DNA of 64,000 bases from Rhodococcus triatomae (GTDB lineage: Bacteria; Actinomycetota; Actinomycetes; Mycobacteriales; Mycobacteriaceae), in contig NZ_CP048814.1 in NCBI RefSeq assembly GCF_014217785.1, positions 2,604,001 to 2,668,000 on the forward strand, written 5' to 3'. Below are positions 1-8,084 of the stretch, piece after piece. A program made the position numbers and the translations under genes. How positions within the stretch are numbered: the stretch's first letter is position 1; each line of letters begins with the position of its first letter. The notes below the pieces were generated by a model, which saw nothing but the letters and a program-made list of their open reading frames with translations, did no database searches and was not told the DNA's origin.

Positions 1-80
1 TCGGATACCGATCGGGAGCCGAGACGACGAGCGGCTGGGGCACATCCATCATGGTGTGCCCCAGCCGTTTCGACGTCCGA

Positions 81-947
81 TCAGGTGGCGTCCCGCGGGT
101 ACTTGTAGAACCCCTCGCCGGTGGCGACGCCGAGCTTGCCCTCGTCGATGTAGTTCTCCTTCAGGTACCTCGCGAACTCCTGTTGCTTGGGACCGCCCGC
201 CGACGAGATGTTGTAGGCGGTGGTGAGCCCGACGACGTCGTAGATCTCGAACGGTCCGTGCGGAGCCCCGGTGGCGATCTTCCATGTCTTGTCGATCATC
301 TCGGGTTCGGCGATCCCGTCTGCCACCAATTCTCCTGCCGCGCCCAGGAAGGGTACGAGCAGCGAATTGAGGAGGTACCCCGCCTTCTCCTTCTTGATCT
401 CGATCGGGACCATCCCGATGGCGGACGCGAAGTCCGCCACCTCCTGGTACACCTTCGGATCGGTCTTCTCGGTGCCCATCACCTCGGCGGTGTTGTGGAT
501 CCAGACCTGGTTGGCGAAATGCAGCGCGAGGAATTTCTCGGGGCGTCCGGTGAACTCCATCAGGCTGCTCGGCAGCAGTGTGGACGAGTTGGTGGCGAAG
601 ATCGTCTTCGGTGGAGCCACCTCACCGAGACGGGTGTACGTGTCCTTCTTGATGTCGAAGTTCTCCGGGATCGCCTCGATCACCAGGTCGGCATCCTTCA
701 CGGCTTCCGCGAGATCCGACGAGTAGCTGACCCTGGCCAGCGCCTCGTCGGCCTTGCCGTCGGCCGCGCCGTCGACTTGCTCGACATAGGTTCGGGCCAA
801 CCCGGTGAATCGCTGTCTCGCCTCGTCCAGGACCGTGGCATCGATGTCGAAGGCGACGACGTCGAAGCCGCTGTAGGCGGTCTGGTAGGCGATCTGCGAT
901 CCCAGTACGCCGGTGCCGAGCACCGTGACGTTCTTCCATTCGGACAT
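81..947 (-). CDS. 3-hydroxyacyl-CoA dehydrogenase, NAD-dependent
   Basis: This 288-residue protein should oxidise a 3-hydroxyacyl-CoA to the 3-oxoacyl-CoA with NAD in the cytoplasm. The N-terminal Rossmann fold shows G11-T-G13-V-L-G16 and the ribose-binding acidic residue D34. A catalytic dyad is visible as H143 and E155, twelve residues apart as in the human enzyme. The C-terminal helical domain (from about residue 190) ends in a GEGFYKYP motif typical of the family. I chose the ATG after a GAAGGAAG ribosome binding site; the open frame runs 35 codons further upstream without one. Length matches the single-function enzymes, so this is not a multifunctional FadB. The natural substrate cannot be read from the sequence. 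It lies downstream of, and on the same strand as, an AraC regulator. Confidence 0.9.
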   Translation of the reverse strand: MSEWKNVTVLGTGVLGSQIAYQTAYSGFDVVAFDIDATVLDEARQRFTGLARTYVEQVDGAADGKADEALARVSYSSDLAEAVKDADLVIEAIPENFDIKKDTYTRLGEVAPPKTIFATNSSTLLPSSLMEFTGRPEKFLALHFANQVWIHNTAEVMGTEKTDPKVYQEVADFASAIGMVPIEIKKEKAGYLLNSLLVPFLGAAGELVADGIAEPEMIDKTWKIATGAPHGPFEIYDVVGLTTAYNISSAGGPKQQEFARYLKENYIDEGKLGVATGEGFYKYPRDAT

Positions 948-1071
948 GTGCGCTTCCTTCGTGTTCGCGTCGAGGACTCCCCTGCGAGCCCTCGACTCCA
1001 CCCTGCCCGATCCGGGTGGGGCGTGGTGCGGTGTCGCGGCGAAAGTAAGCAACGAGACAGTCCTGCCGGCG

Positions 1072-2043
1072 TCAGTGCGCCCTGCTCTCCCTGGTGTCGC
1101 CGATCACCGTCGGTGAGCGGCGACGGAACTCCCGAGGGCTGACGCCGTACCGTTTCTTGAAGGCGGCACTGAGCGCGAACGGGCTGCCGTAGCCGACGCG
1201 ATCGGCAACGGTTGCCAGAGTGAGGGTTTCGTCGGCCAGTAGGTCGCCGGCCACCGTCAGTCGCCATCGCGACAGGTAGGCGATGGGCGACATGCCCACC
1301 GCGGCGGAGAAGCGCGCGGCGAGGCTGGTGCGGGACACCAGCGCCCGGTCGGCGAGGCTCGCGACGGTCCACGGGTGCTCGGGATGGTCGTGAATGGCAT
1401 CGAGCGCGGCCCCCACCGCGGTGTCGCCGCCGCCGTGGACCCATCCCGGCAGTGCGGCGCCCCGCTCGCCGATCCATGCGCGCAGTGCCGTGATCAGCAC
1501 GATGTCGACGAGACGGTCCAGAACGACGCCCTGTGCATACCCGTCGCCGTCGAGTTCGCGGGCGAGCCAGGCGAGCAGATCCGGATCGACGGTTCCCGCG
1601 GGGAGGTGGACGCAGGGAGGGAGGAGATCCGTCACGAGCCGGCCCACCTCTCCGATGTCCTCGTAGCTTGCGATGATCAGGCTGTCCGGACCGTCCGGCG
1701 CGTTTCCCCAGGTACGCAGGCCCCGGGCCATGCTCTGGTGGAGTGAGGTGCCCTCGGGAGTGGTGCACAACTGTCCGGGATGGATGACGGCCGACGGCTC
1801 GGGCGTCGGGTCCGGGCTCTGCACCGAATACGGCTCGGGGCCGCGAACGAGTGCCACGTCGCCCGGCTCGAGATCCCACTGACGGTCGGCGGCGTGCAAC
1901 TGCGTGGCCCCGGCCGAGGCGACGAGCACCGTGAGTGCAGCCCCGTCCTGCACGCGTACCCACCACGGCGGTCGCATGACGGACCGGAGCGTGAACGCAC
2001 CCCGTGCCCGGGGGTGCTCGAGAAGTCGGCCGATCGGATCCAC
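1072..2043 (-). CDS. AraC-family transcriptional regulator
   Basis: The 323-residue protein has an N-terminal cupin-like effector domain of the AraC_binding_2 type (about residues 10-190) and a C-terminal double helix-turn-helix (about 225-310) ending in the family signature around VGYGSPFALSAAF and YGVSPREFRRR. Such regulators bind a small ligand and act on adjacent genes. It is transcribed away from the NmrA-like reductase and DUF1772 pair. The gap between them holds a perfect 10-bp inverted repeat with widely spaced arms, which fits an AraC-type site. The start is a GTG without a strong ribosome binding site, so the exact N-terminus is uncertain. The ligand is unknown. Confidence 0.9.
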   Translation of the reverse strand: MDPIGRLLEHPRARGAFTLRSVMRPPWWVRVQDGAALTVLVASAGATQLHAADRQWDLEPGDVALVRGPEPYSVQSPDPTPEPSAVIHPGQLCTTPEGTSLHQSMARGLRTWGNAPDGPDSLIIASYEDIGEVGRLVTDLLPPCVHLPAGTVDPDLLAWLARELDGDGYAQGVVLDRLVDIVLITALRAWIGERGAALPGWVHGGGDTAVGAALDAIHDHPEHPWTVASLADRALVSRTSLAARFSAAVGMSPIAYLSRWRLTVAGDLLADETLTLATVADRVGYGSPFALSAAFKKRYGVSPREFRRRSPTVIGDTRESRAH

Positions 2044-2060
2044 GGGTGCCAGCGTAGCTC

Positions 2061-2104
2061 GGACGATGAAACATGTATTACGGATTCAAGACTATTCATC
2101 GTCC
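2061..2104. promoter_or_regulatory. Inverted repeat between AraC gene and reductase operon, probable operator
   Basis: GGACGATGAA (2061-2070) and its exact reverse complement TTCATCGTCC (2095-2104) flank 24 AT-rich bases in the divergent gap. Perfect arms of ten bases in such a position are unlikely by chance. The wide spacing suits two AraC half-sites or a looped dimer. Binding by the neighbouring AraC protein is inference. Confidence 0.6.
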
Positions 2105-2124
2105 AGGTTCCGCCGGGTGTACTC

Positions 2125-2160
2125 GAAGACATGAACGAAGACATGAACGAAGACATGAAC
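2125..2160 (+). repeat. Three perfect 12-bp repeats carrying three in-frame ATG starts
   Basis: The unit GAAGACATGAAC occurs three times in perfect tandem. Each copy has an in-frame ATG preceded at once by GAAGAC, so translation of the reductase can start at 2131, 2143 or 2155. A change in copy number would keep the frame and change only the N-terminus (repeated Met-Asn-Glu-Asp) and the number of start sites. Confidence 0.9.
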
Positions 2161-3021
2161 ACAGGTACCGCATCCACCGACACCTACCTCGTCACCGGCG
2201 GCACCGGCCGTACCGGGCACCGCGTCGTCACCCGACTCCGGGAACGGGGCCTGCCGGTGCGGGTCGCCTCCCGCCGCGGGATCCCGCCCTTCGACTGGCA
2301 CGACTCCGGTACGTGGCCCGCCGCACTCGAGGGGACGACCGTCGTGTACCTCTGCGTCTCGCCGGACCTGGCGCTCCCCGGGGTCGACGACATCGTCGCC
2401 GAATTCACCCGTGTCGCTGTGGAATCGGGTGTCCGAAGGCTGGTGTTGCTGTCCGGCCGCGGCGAGGACGGCGCGCGGGCCTGCGAGGACCTGGTGCGCG
2501 CGAGCGGGATCGACGGCGTCGTGGTGCGCAGCTCGTGGTTCGCCCAGAACTTCAGTGAGCACTTCCTGCTCGGACAGGTGCTGCGCGGGCGGGTGGCACT
2601 TCCCGTCGACGGTGTACGTGAGCCGTTCGTCGATCTCGACGATGTCGCGGACGTGGCCGTGCGGGCGCTGACGGACCCGGCGCTCACCGGCCGCGTCCTC
2701 GAGGTGACCGGGCCCGACGCGATCGGTTTCGCCCGGGCGGCGGAGTTGCTGTCCCTCGCGATCGGGAGACCGGTCGACTTCGAGACCGTGACGTCGGCGG
2801 AGTTCGTCGCCGACCTGACGGGTGAGGGTGTGCCCGCCGAGGATGCCGAGGGACTGGCCTGGCTGTTCGCCGAGGTTCTCGACGGGCGCAACGAGGCGGT
2901 GACCGATACCGTCGAGGAGGTGCTGGGCCGCGCACCGAGGACCTTCGCCGACTACGCGAGCCGGGCGGCGGCCGCCGGCGCCTGGCGCCTGACCGACCGA
3001 GAAGGCGAGGTGGCGCGATGA
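2131..3021 (+). CDS. NmrA-like NAD(P)-binding reductase
   Basis: This is a 296-residue atypical short-chain dehydrogenase of the NmrA/azoreductase-like class. The Rossmann motif G23-G-T-G26-R-T-G29 lies just after the repeat-coded N-terminus. The middle shows a VRSSWFAQNF segment and a FVDLDDVADVA stretch, both common in NAD(P)H-binding proteins that sense redox state or reduce quinones and dyes. No YxxxK catalytic pair is evident, in keeping with the NmrA group. The stop overlaps the DUF1772 start by 4 bp (ATGA), so the two are translationally coupled. The open frame extends far upstream, but the ATGs at 2131, 2143 and 2155 are the sensible starts. The substrate is unknown. Confidence 0.8.
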   Translation: MNEDMNEDMNTGTASTDTYLVTGGTGRTGHRVVTRLRERGLPVRVASRRGIPPFDWHDSGTWPAALEGTTVVYLCVSPDLALPGVDDIVAEFTRVAVESGVRRLVLLSGRGEDGARACEDLVRASGIDGVVVRSSWFAQNFSEHFLLGQVLRGRVALPVDGVREPFVDLDDVADVAVRALTDPALTGRVLEVTGPDAIGFARAAELLSLAIGRPVDFETVTSAEFVADLTGEGVPAEDAEGLAWLFAEVLDGRNEAVTDTVEEVLGRAPRTFADYASRAAAAGAWRLTDREGEVAR

Positions 3022-3488
3022 GTGGGACGACCCTGCTGACCGTCACCGCGACCGTCGCGACCGGGGTGACCGCAGGCGTCTACGGGGCGTTCTCGATCAT
3101 GGTCGTGCCCGCGCTCCACAGGCGGCCGCCAGGCGAGGCGCTCGGGGTGATGCAGGCGGTGAACACGGCTGCTCTGAAACCACCGTTCATGGTCCTCTTC
3201 TTCGGTGCCGCGCTGTCGGCCGCGGCAGTGGTCGCCGTCGAGCTCTTCACGACCCGCGAGGTCGATGCCTGGCGCCTGGGCGGCGCGCTCCTGTCTCTCG
3301 GGAGCTTCGTCGTCACCGCGGCCTACAACGTGCCCCTCAACCGGACGATGGCGGAACTCGACCCGGCGGTTCCCTCCGACCGGGCCCGGTGGCCGTCCCT
3401 GATCGGCCGGTGGGCCGCGGGCAACCATGTGCGGTTCCTCCTCTCGACCGCGGGGCTGGCGGCCTTCGTGATCGCCGGGAGCCCTTGA
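3018..3488 (+). CDS. DUF1772 family membrane protein
   Basis: The 156-residue protein has four predicted membrane segments (about residues 5-28, 54-75, 85-105 and 134-153) and the conserved pattern of DUF1772 proteins, including NVPLN before a charged loop and a W-x-x-x-N-H-V-R stretch before the last helix. The family's function is not established; members often sit beside NAD(P)-dependent reductases and AraC or TetR regulators, as here. Translation is coupled to the preceding reductase through an ATGA overlap. Confidence 0.85.
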   Translation: MSGTTLLTVTATVATGVTAGVYGAFSIMVVPALHRRPPGEALGVMQAVNTAALKPPFMVLFFGAALSAAAVVAVELFTTREVDAWRLGGALLSLGSFVVTAAYNVPLNRTMAELDPAVPSDRARWPSLIGRWAAGNHVRFLLSTAGLAAFVIAGSP

Positions 3489-3541
3489 CCTCGAGTCGAG
3501 TTCGGGTTCCAACGCCGGGCCCGCCGACTCGCGCCGGAAAT

Positions 3542-3579
3542 CCGCGCCGCGCCCCCGAAGATTCGAGAGCGCGGCGCGG
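3542..3579. terminator. GC-rich hairpin between convergent genes
   Basis: An 11-bp perfect stem (CCGCGCCGCGC with its complement at 3569-3579) encloses a 16-base loop that itself contains a CGAA/TTCG mini-stem. It lies between the converging DUF1772 and acyl-CoA dehydrogenase genes. There is no long T-run, as is usual in actinobacteria. Confidence 0.6.
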
Positions 3580-3615
3580 GAGACATCCGCAGATCATTGC
3601 GATCGCGGGCGGTGC

Positions 3616-5817
3616 TCAGACGTCCCGAGGCAACCCGAGCATCCGCTCACCGATCACGTTGAGCTGAACTTCCGTGGTGCCGCCGTAGATCGTCGTCGCC
3701 CGGCCTGCGATGAGCTGTTCCATCGCCTTGTCGCTGGGTTCGCCGGGGACGGCGACGGTGCCCGCCGCGCCGAGTTCCTCGACGACGAACTCGGCGATGG
3801 ACTGGCCCAGCCCCATACCGAGCAGCTTGCCGACACTCGACGTTGTTCCGATGTCCGTGCCGGACAGCTGGCCGAGCACCACCCGGGCACCGATCAGGTC
3901 GATCGCCTGGCTCTCGGCGATCAACTCGCCCAGCCGGAATCGGCCGACCGGTCCCAGTGGACGGTCGCGAACGAACCGGAGGAGGTCCTTGTCCGTCGCG
4001 TAGGCCTCCATCTTCTGGCTGAGCGCCACTCGTTCACCGGCCAGGGTGGTACGTGCGACGTTCCAGCCGTCGTTCACCTCTCCGACGACGTTCTCGTCGG
4101 GAACGAACACGTCGTCCAGGAACACCTCGTTGAACAGTGCAGAACCGGTCATCTCCCGCAGCGGCCGTACCGTGATTCCCGGTGACGACATGTCCAGCAC
4201 GAAATAGGTGATGCCCTCGTGCTTGGGTCGCGACGGGTCGGTTCGGGCGAGAAGCATCGCCCAGTCCGAGAATTGGGCGACCGTCGTCCAGATCTTCTGT
4301 CCCGTGATCTTCCAGCCGCCGTCGACCTTCTCGGCACGGGTGGTCAACGACGCCAGGTCGGACCCGGCGCCCGGTTCGCTGAACAGCTGGCACCACACCA
4401 GGTCCCCACGGAGGGTGGGCAGTGCGAGTTCCTGCTTCTGTTGCTCGGTGCCGTGCGCGACGACGGCCTGCACGGCCCATCCACCCATGAGTAGCTGGGG
4501 CATGGCGATCCCGGCGGCCTTGGTCTCCTGGGAGATGACGATCTGCTCGAGTGGGGACGCGCTGCGGCCGTAGGGCTTCGGGAGGTGCGGTTGCACCCAG
4601 CCGCCGTCGCCGAGAGCGATCAGCTGATCGTCCTCGTCCATCCGGGCGATCGGCTCGAGGGCCGCGCGAACAACCGCCCGAACGGGCTCGGCGTCGTCGG
4701 GAAGTTCGATCTCGGTGGGGCGGGTGACGCCCGCCAGGGCGCGCTCGGCGACGCGTTCCGCGCGCGCTTCCCGGGTTCCGAGCACTCCTCGAATGGACAG
4801 CGCCCTGCGGTAGTACAGGTGTGCATCGTGTTCCCATGTGAAGCCGATACCGCCGTGGACCTGAATGCAGTCCTGGGCGACGCCCACCGCCAGATCGGGT
4901 ACGAGCACCGCGGCGATCTCCGCGGCGTAGTCGGCCGTGTCGTCCCGGGCGTCCAGTGCGCTCGCGGCATCCCAGATCACCGCACGGGCCTGTTCCAGCG
5001 CGATACCCATTCCGGCGCACTTGTGCTTCACGCCCTGGAACTGCCCGATCGGCCGGCCGAACTGCACTCGGGTACCGGCATATTCGGCTGCCGACTGGAC
5101 ACACCACGAGAGGACACCGACGGCCTCGGCGCCGAGGACGACAGTGGTGATCGAGCGGGCCCGAGTCTCGTCGAGTCCGTCGAGGAGCCGTCCGCTCTCC
5201 GCCACCACCGCGTCGGCGCTCACGCGTGCCGAGCGTCGCAGCAGGTCGAGACTGTCCTGTGGCGTGATCGTGACCGACTCCGCGTCGAGCGCGATCCATC
5301 GCCGCGCCCCATCCACCGTGACGGGCACGAGGAGCAGGTCCGCGAGAGCGGCTCCGAGAACGGCGTCGGCGCTGCCGCTGACCCGATATCCGTCCTCGAG
5401 GACCTCCGCGTCGAAGTCACCGTCGAGAGCCACAGCGGCGGTGCGGCTTCCGTCCATCAGGCCGGGGAGTTCGGTCACGCCGAACTTGGAGTCGGATTCG
5501 GCGATCAGTGCAGCCACCAATGCCGTGGGTACGAACGGCCCGGGCGCCGCGGCCCTCCCGAGCGCTTCGAGAGCGACCGCGAGAGTCAGCAGCCCCGCGC
5601 CCTGACCGCCCTTGTCCTCGGGCACCGCCAGGCCCAGCAGATCCTGCGCGGACAGCGCGGCCCAGAAGGCGGGCCGCGGCTCCTCGTCCGCCAGCTCCAG
5701 TGCGTGCCTGCGGGATTCCGTGGTGAGGGTCCGCTCGACGAATCCGTGGACCGAATCGGCCAGGGCCGTGTGCTCGTCGGTCAGACCGAGCCCGAGTGCG
5801 TACGTAGTGCGTGCCAC
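3616..5817 (-). CDS. Single-chain two-domain acyl-CoA dehydrogenase (FadE34-like)
   Basis: At 733 residues this is twice the usual length of an acyl-CoA dehydrogenase and contains two tandem family domains. The N-terminal half (about 1-365) ends in the VHGGIGFTWEHDAHLYYRR motif. The C-terminal half (about 385-733) has FSEPGAGSDLASL, the flavin-contacting KIWTT segment and a terminal GGTTEVQ. Two-subunit alpha/beta acyl-CoA dehydrogenases of mycobacterial steroid side-chain degradation, and the fused FadE34, have this arrangement, so one half probably carries the active site and the other is structural. It is the last gene of a five-gene operon, 10 bp after the SDR. The GTG start follows a GAGAGG site. 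A bulky or branched acyl-CoA substrate is inferred, not shown. Confidence 0.85.
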   Translation of the reverse strand: MARTTYALGLGLTDEHTALADSVHGFVERTLTTESRRHALELADEEPRPAFWAALSAQDLLGLAVPEDKGGQGAGLLTLAVALEALGRAAAPGPFVPTALVAALIAESDSKFGVTELPGLMDGSRTAAVALDGDFDAEVLEDGYRVSGSADAVLGAALADLLLVPVTVDGARRWIALDAESVTITPQDSLDLLRRSARVSADAVVAESGRLLDGLDETRARSITTVVLGAEAVGVLSWCVQSAAEYAGTRVQFGRPIGQFQGVKHKCAGMGIALEQARAVIWDAASALDARDDTADYAAEIAAVLVPDLAVGVAQDCIQVHGGIGFTWEHDAHLYYRRALSIRGVLGTREARAERVAERALAGVTRPTEIELPDDAEPVRAVVRAALEPIARMDEDDQLIALGDGGWVQPHLPKPYGRSASPLEQIVISQETKAAGIAMPQLLMGGWAVQAVVAHGTEQQKQELALPTLRGDLVWCQLFSEPGAGSDLASLTTRAEKVDGGWKITGQKIWTTVAQFSDWAMLLARTDPSRPKHEGITYFVLDMSSPGITVRPLREMTGSALFNEVFLDDVFVPDENVVGEVNDGWNVARTTLAGERVALSQKMEAYATDKDLLRFVRDRPLGPVGRFRLGELIAESQAIDLIGARVVLGQLSGTDIGTTSSVGKLLGMGLGQSIAEFVVEELGAAGTVAVPGEPSDKAMEQLIAGRATTIYGGTTEVQLNVIGERMLGLPRDV

Positions 5818-5827
5818 GATGATCCTC

Positions 5828-6697
5828 TCAGGACAGTTGCTTCGCGAGATCGGCGACGGTCCAGGGGCCGTCGCTCTCGATGGTGTTCACGTCGTGCCAG
5901 CCGGCGAGCTCGGAGACGGCACCGCCCTGCACCGCATAGACCTTCCCGGTCAGTGTGCAGTCCGCACCCGCCAGGAACGCCACCAGCGGAGAGATGTTGG
6001 CCGGGCTGAAGGCGTCGAACTCTCCCTCGGGAACCTCCTGCGCGAACAGCGCTCCCATCCCCGGCGTGGCGAGCGTGAGCCGGGTGCGCGCGATCGGGGC
6101 GATGGCGTTGACCCGGACGCCGTAGCGGTCCAGTTCGTCCGCGGCGACCAGCGTCAGCGCGGCGATCCCGGCCTTCGCCGCACCGTAGTTGGCCTGTCCG
6201 GCGTTCGGCATGAAGGTGCCGGACGCCGATGCGGTGTTGATCACCGCCGCGTTGACCTTCTCCCCGGCCTTGCTGCGTCCCTTCCAGTAGGCAGCGGCGT
6301 GGTGCAACATCGCCGCGTGTCCCTTGAGGTGGACGCCGATCACGGCATCCCACTGGGTCTCCGTCATGCCGGCGATGAAGGCGTCCCGCAGGATTCCGGC
6401 ATTGTTCACCAGGATGTCGAGGTTGCCGAAGGTGTCGACCGCGCGGCGCACCAGCGCCTCGGCGTCCTCCCAGGACTGCACACTGCCGGTGTCGGCCACG
6501 GCGTGCCCGCCTGCCGCGACGATCTCGTCGACGACCTGCTGGGCCGGGCCGGCATCGGTCCCCGTTCCGTCGTTCGCGCCGCCGAGGTCGTTCACGACGA
6601 CCTTCGCTCCTTCGCGAGCGAACAGGAGTGCGTGCTCGCGTCCGATACCGCGACCGGCGCCGGTGACGATGGCGACTCGTCCGTCCAAAGTACCCAT
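5828..6697 (-). CDS. SDR-family 3-hydroxyacyl-CoA dehydrogenase-like oxidoreductase
   Basis: The 289-residue protein is a classical short-chain dehydrogenase: the T12-G-x3-G-x-G19 cofactor loop, an NNAG segment, a catalytic Ser in NTASASG and the YGAAK (YxxxK) pair are all present. The Asn-Asp-Leu-Gly-Gly stretch after the second strand is typical of the 17-beta-hydroxysteroid dehydrogenase type 4 group, which oxidises 3-hydroxyacyl-CoA of bulky substrates. Between a hydratase and an acyl-CoA dehydrogenase, it most likely performs the third step of a beta-oxidation cycle. The ATG at 6697 has a good GGAGG site; the longer open frame upstream has none. Confidence 0.85.
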   Translation of the reverse strand: MGTLDGRVAIVTGAGRGIGREHALLFAREGAKVVVNDLGGANDGTGTDAGPAQQVVDEIVAAGGHAVADTGSVQSWEDAEALVRRAVDTFGNLDILVNNAGILRDAFIAGMTETQWDAVIGVHLKGHAAMLHHAAAYWKGRSKAGEKVNAAVINTASASGTFMPNAGQANYGAAKAGIAALTLVAADELDRYGVRVNAIAPIARTRLTLATPGMGALFAQEVPEGEFDAFSPANISPLVAFLAGADCTLTGKVYAVQGGAVSELAGWHDVNTIESDGPWTVADLAKQLS

Positions 6698-6752
6698 GAA
6701 TGTCCTCCGTGAGGGTGAATCGTGTGGTGGTCGGTTCTCGCGGTCGGCCTGG

Positions 6753-7622
6753 TCAGTGATCGTCGAGGACGACGAGCCCGTCCTTGACGACGAGGTCCTC
6801 GCCGACCGCGCTCTCGTATACGTATGACGTGGTGGCGGAATCGACCGTCGCCGCCCGCCGGAAGGTCGTCTCCACATCCTGGCCGGGGAGGACGGGCTTG
6901 GCGAAACGCACCGCCAGACGGCGCAGGCGCTCCACCCGGGAGTCGCCGAACTCCGTCAGGGCCGCCCAGGAGGTGAACGCCATCGTGCACAGTCCGTGAT
7001 TGATGATGCCGGGAAGGCCGGACATGCGGGCGATCTCGTCGTCGAGGTGGATCGGCATCGGGTCGCCGGAGGCGGGTGAGTACCGGAACGTCTGGTCCTC
7101 GTCGACGTGCTGGGTCACCACGGCGGCCGGAGCGGCCGACCGTAGCGACTCGTCGAACCGGTGCTCGGGAGCGCCCTCGCCCGACCCCGGCCCGGCGTCC
7201 ACCTTGCGGAAGAAGGCCGTCATCCATTGTTCGTTGACGAGTTCTCCGGCGTCGGTGCGGGTCTCGGCGTACACGACGACGGTGGAGCCGTTCTCGCGGC
7301 CCGCGTATCCCACGGGCTTCGCACGTGCCACGAGCCTGTCCCCGGGGAGGATCGGCCGGTGGAACACGAAGTCCTGTTCGCCGTGAACCAGCTTCATCAG
7401 GAGTTCGACCGGAGCCACCGACAGGGCCGCCGGTGCCATGGACGTGAAGACCGGGACCACGGCGAAGACCGGGGGAGCGACCTCGCCACGCAGATGCCGT
7501 TCGATCGGATCATTGGTGGCCGCGGCATATTCGGCGATCCGGTCGCCGGTGACCTCGAAGGTCTCCGGATCGGTCCATTCCCCGAGCCCCGCGGTGTCGA
7601 AGACGACGGTGGGGGTGCTCAC
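6753..7622 (-). CDS. MaoC-like double-hotdog enoyl-CoA hydratase
   Basis: This 289-residue protein has an N-terminal MaoC_dehydrat_N hotdog (about 15-140) and a C-terminal MaoC hotdog (about 160-285). The C-terminal half keeps the hydratase-2 catalytic Asp and His in SGDPMPIH, with Met where the family often has Asn, followed by a GIINHGL helix. The expected reaction is hydration of a 2-enoyl-CoA to the (R)-3-hydroxyacyl-CoA, which suits an SDR dehydrogenase as partner. Translation starts at a GTG only 3 bp after the SRPBCC stop, so the genes are coupled. Confidence 0.85.
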   Translation of the reverse strand: MSTPTVVFDTAGLGEWTDPETFEVTGDRIAEYAAATNDPIERHLRGEVAPPVFAVVPVFTSMAPAALSVAPVELLMKLVHGEQDFVFHRPILPGDRLVARAKPVGYAGRENGSTVVVYAETRTDAGELVNEQWMTAFFRKVDAGPGSGEGAPEHRFDESLRSAAPAAVVTQHVDEDQTFRYSPASGDPMPIHLDDEIARMSGLPGIINHGLCTMAFTSWAALTEFGDSRVERLRRLAVRFAKPVLPGQDVETTFRRAATVDSATTSYVYESAVGEDLVVKDGLVVLDDH

Positions 7623-7625
7623 GGC

Positions 7626-8057
7626 TCAGCCGACCAGTTCGGCGAACTTCGCCAGCGAGTTCTCGAGGTCGGACTTTGCGTTCTTGGCGACGGCCTTGCC
7701 GATCGGGCCGACGATCATCGTGCCGGTGAAGCTGGCGTCGAAGTGCGCCGTCGACCCGGAGCCGTCGGGCTCGACCCGCAGCACGAACTCGACGGTGACA
7801 CCGGCCATGCCGGTACCGGTGATCCGCACCATCTCCGGCACGGTCACCTCCGCGATTGTCCATTCGATCTTGTTGGCCATGCCCATGACCGAGACGACCT
7901 CGGTGAACCGGGTGCCGAGCACGAGTTCGGAGGGGATGTCGCTCTTCCACGACTGGTGGATCGTCAGCCACTCTTCCCAGCGGGCGAGGTCGGCCAGTGC
8001 GTCCCAGGCCTTCTCGGGTGCGATGGGCAGGGGTGCGGAGACGGAGACGGAAGCCAT
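7626..8057 (-). CDS. SRPBCC (polyketide cyclase/START-like) protein
   Basis: A 143-residue single-domain protein of the SRPBCC fold: a short N-terminal strand, the AWDALADLARWEEW helix typical of polyketide_cyc2 members, alternating strands and a long C-terminal helix of about 25 residues. Members bind hydrophobic ligands in a deep pocket; most have no known reaction. Between the thiolase and the hydratase it may carry or shield a hydrophobic acyl intermediate, but that is inference. Confidence 0.8.
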   Translation of the reverse strand: MASVSVSAPLPIAPEKAWDALADLARWEEWLTIHQSWKSDIPSELVLGTRFTEVVSVMGMANKIEWTIAEVTVPEMVRITGTGMAGVTVEFVLRVEPDGSGSTAHFDASFTGTMIVGPIGKAVAKNAKSDLENSLAKFAELVG

Positions 8058-8084
8058 GTCGATGCCTTTCGGTGTGGTGGTACG

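Noticed and set aside
51-1142. Long open frame opposite the first dehydrogenase
   Set aside because: It is the mirror of a clear enzyme gene in very GC-rich DNA; the predicted protein has no recognisable domain.
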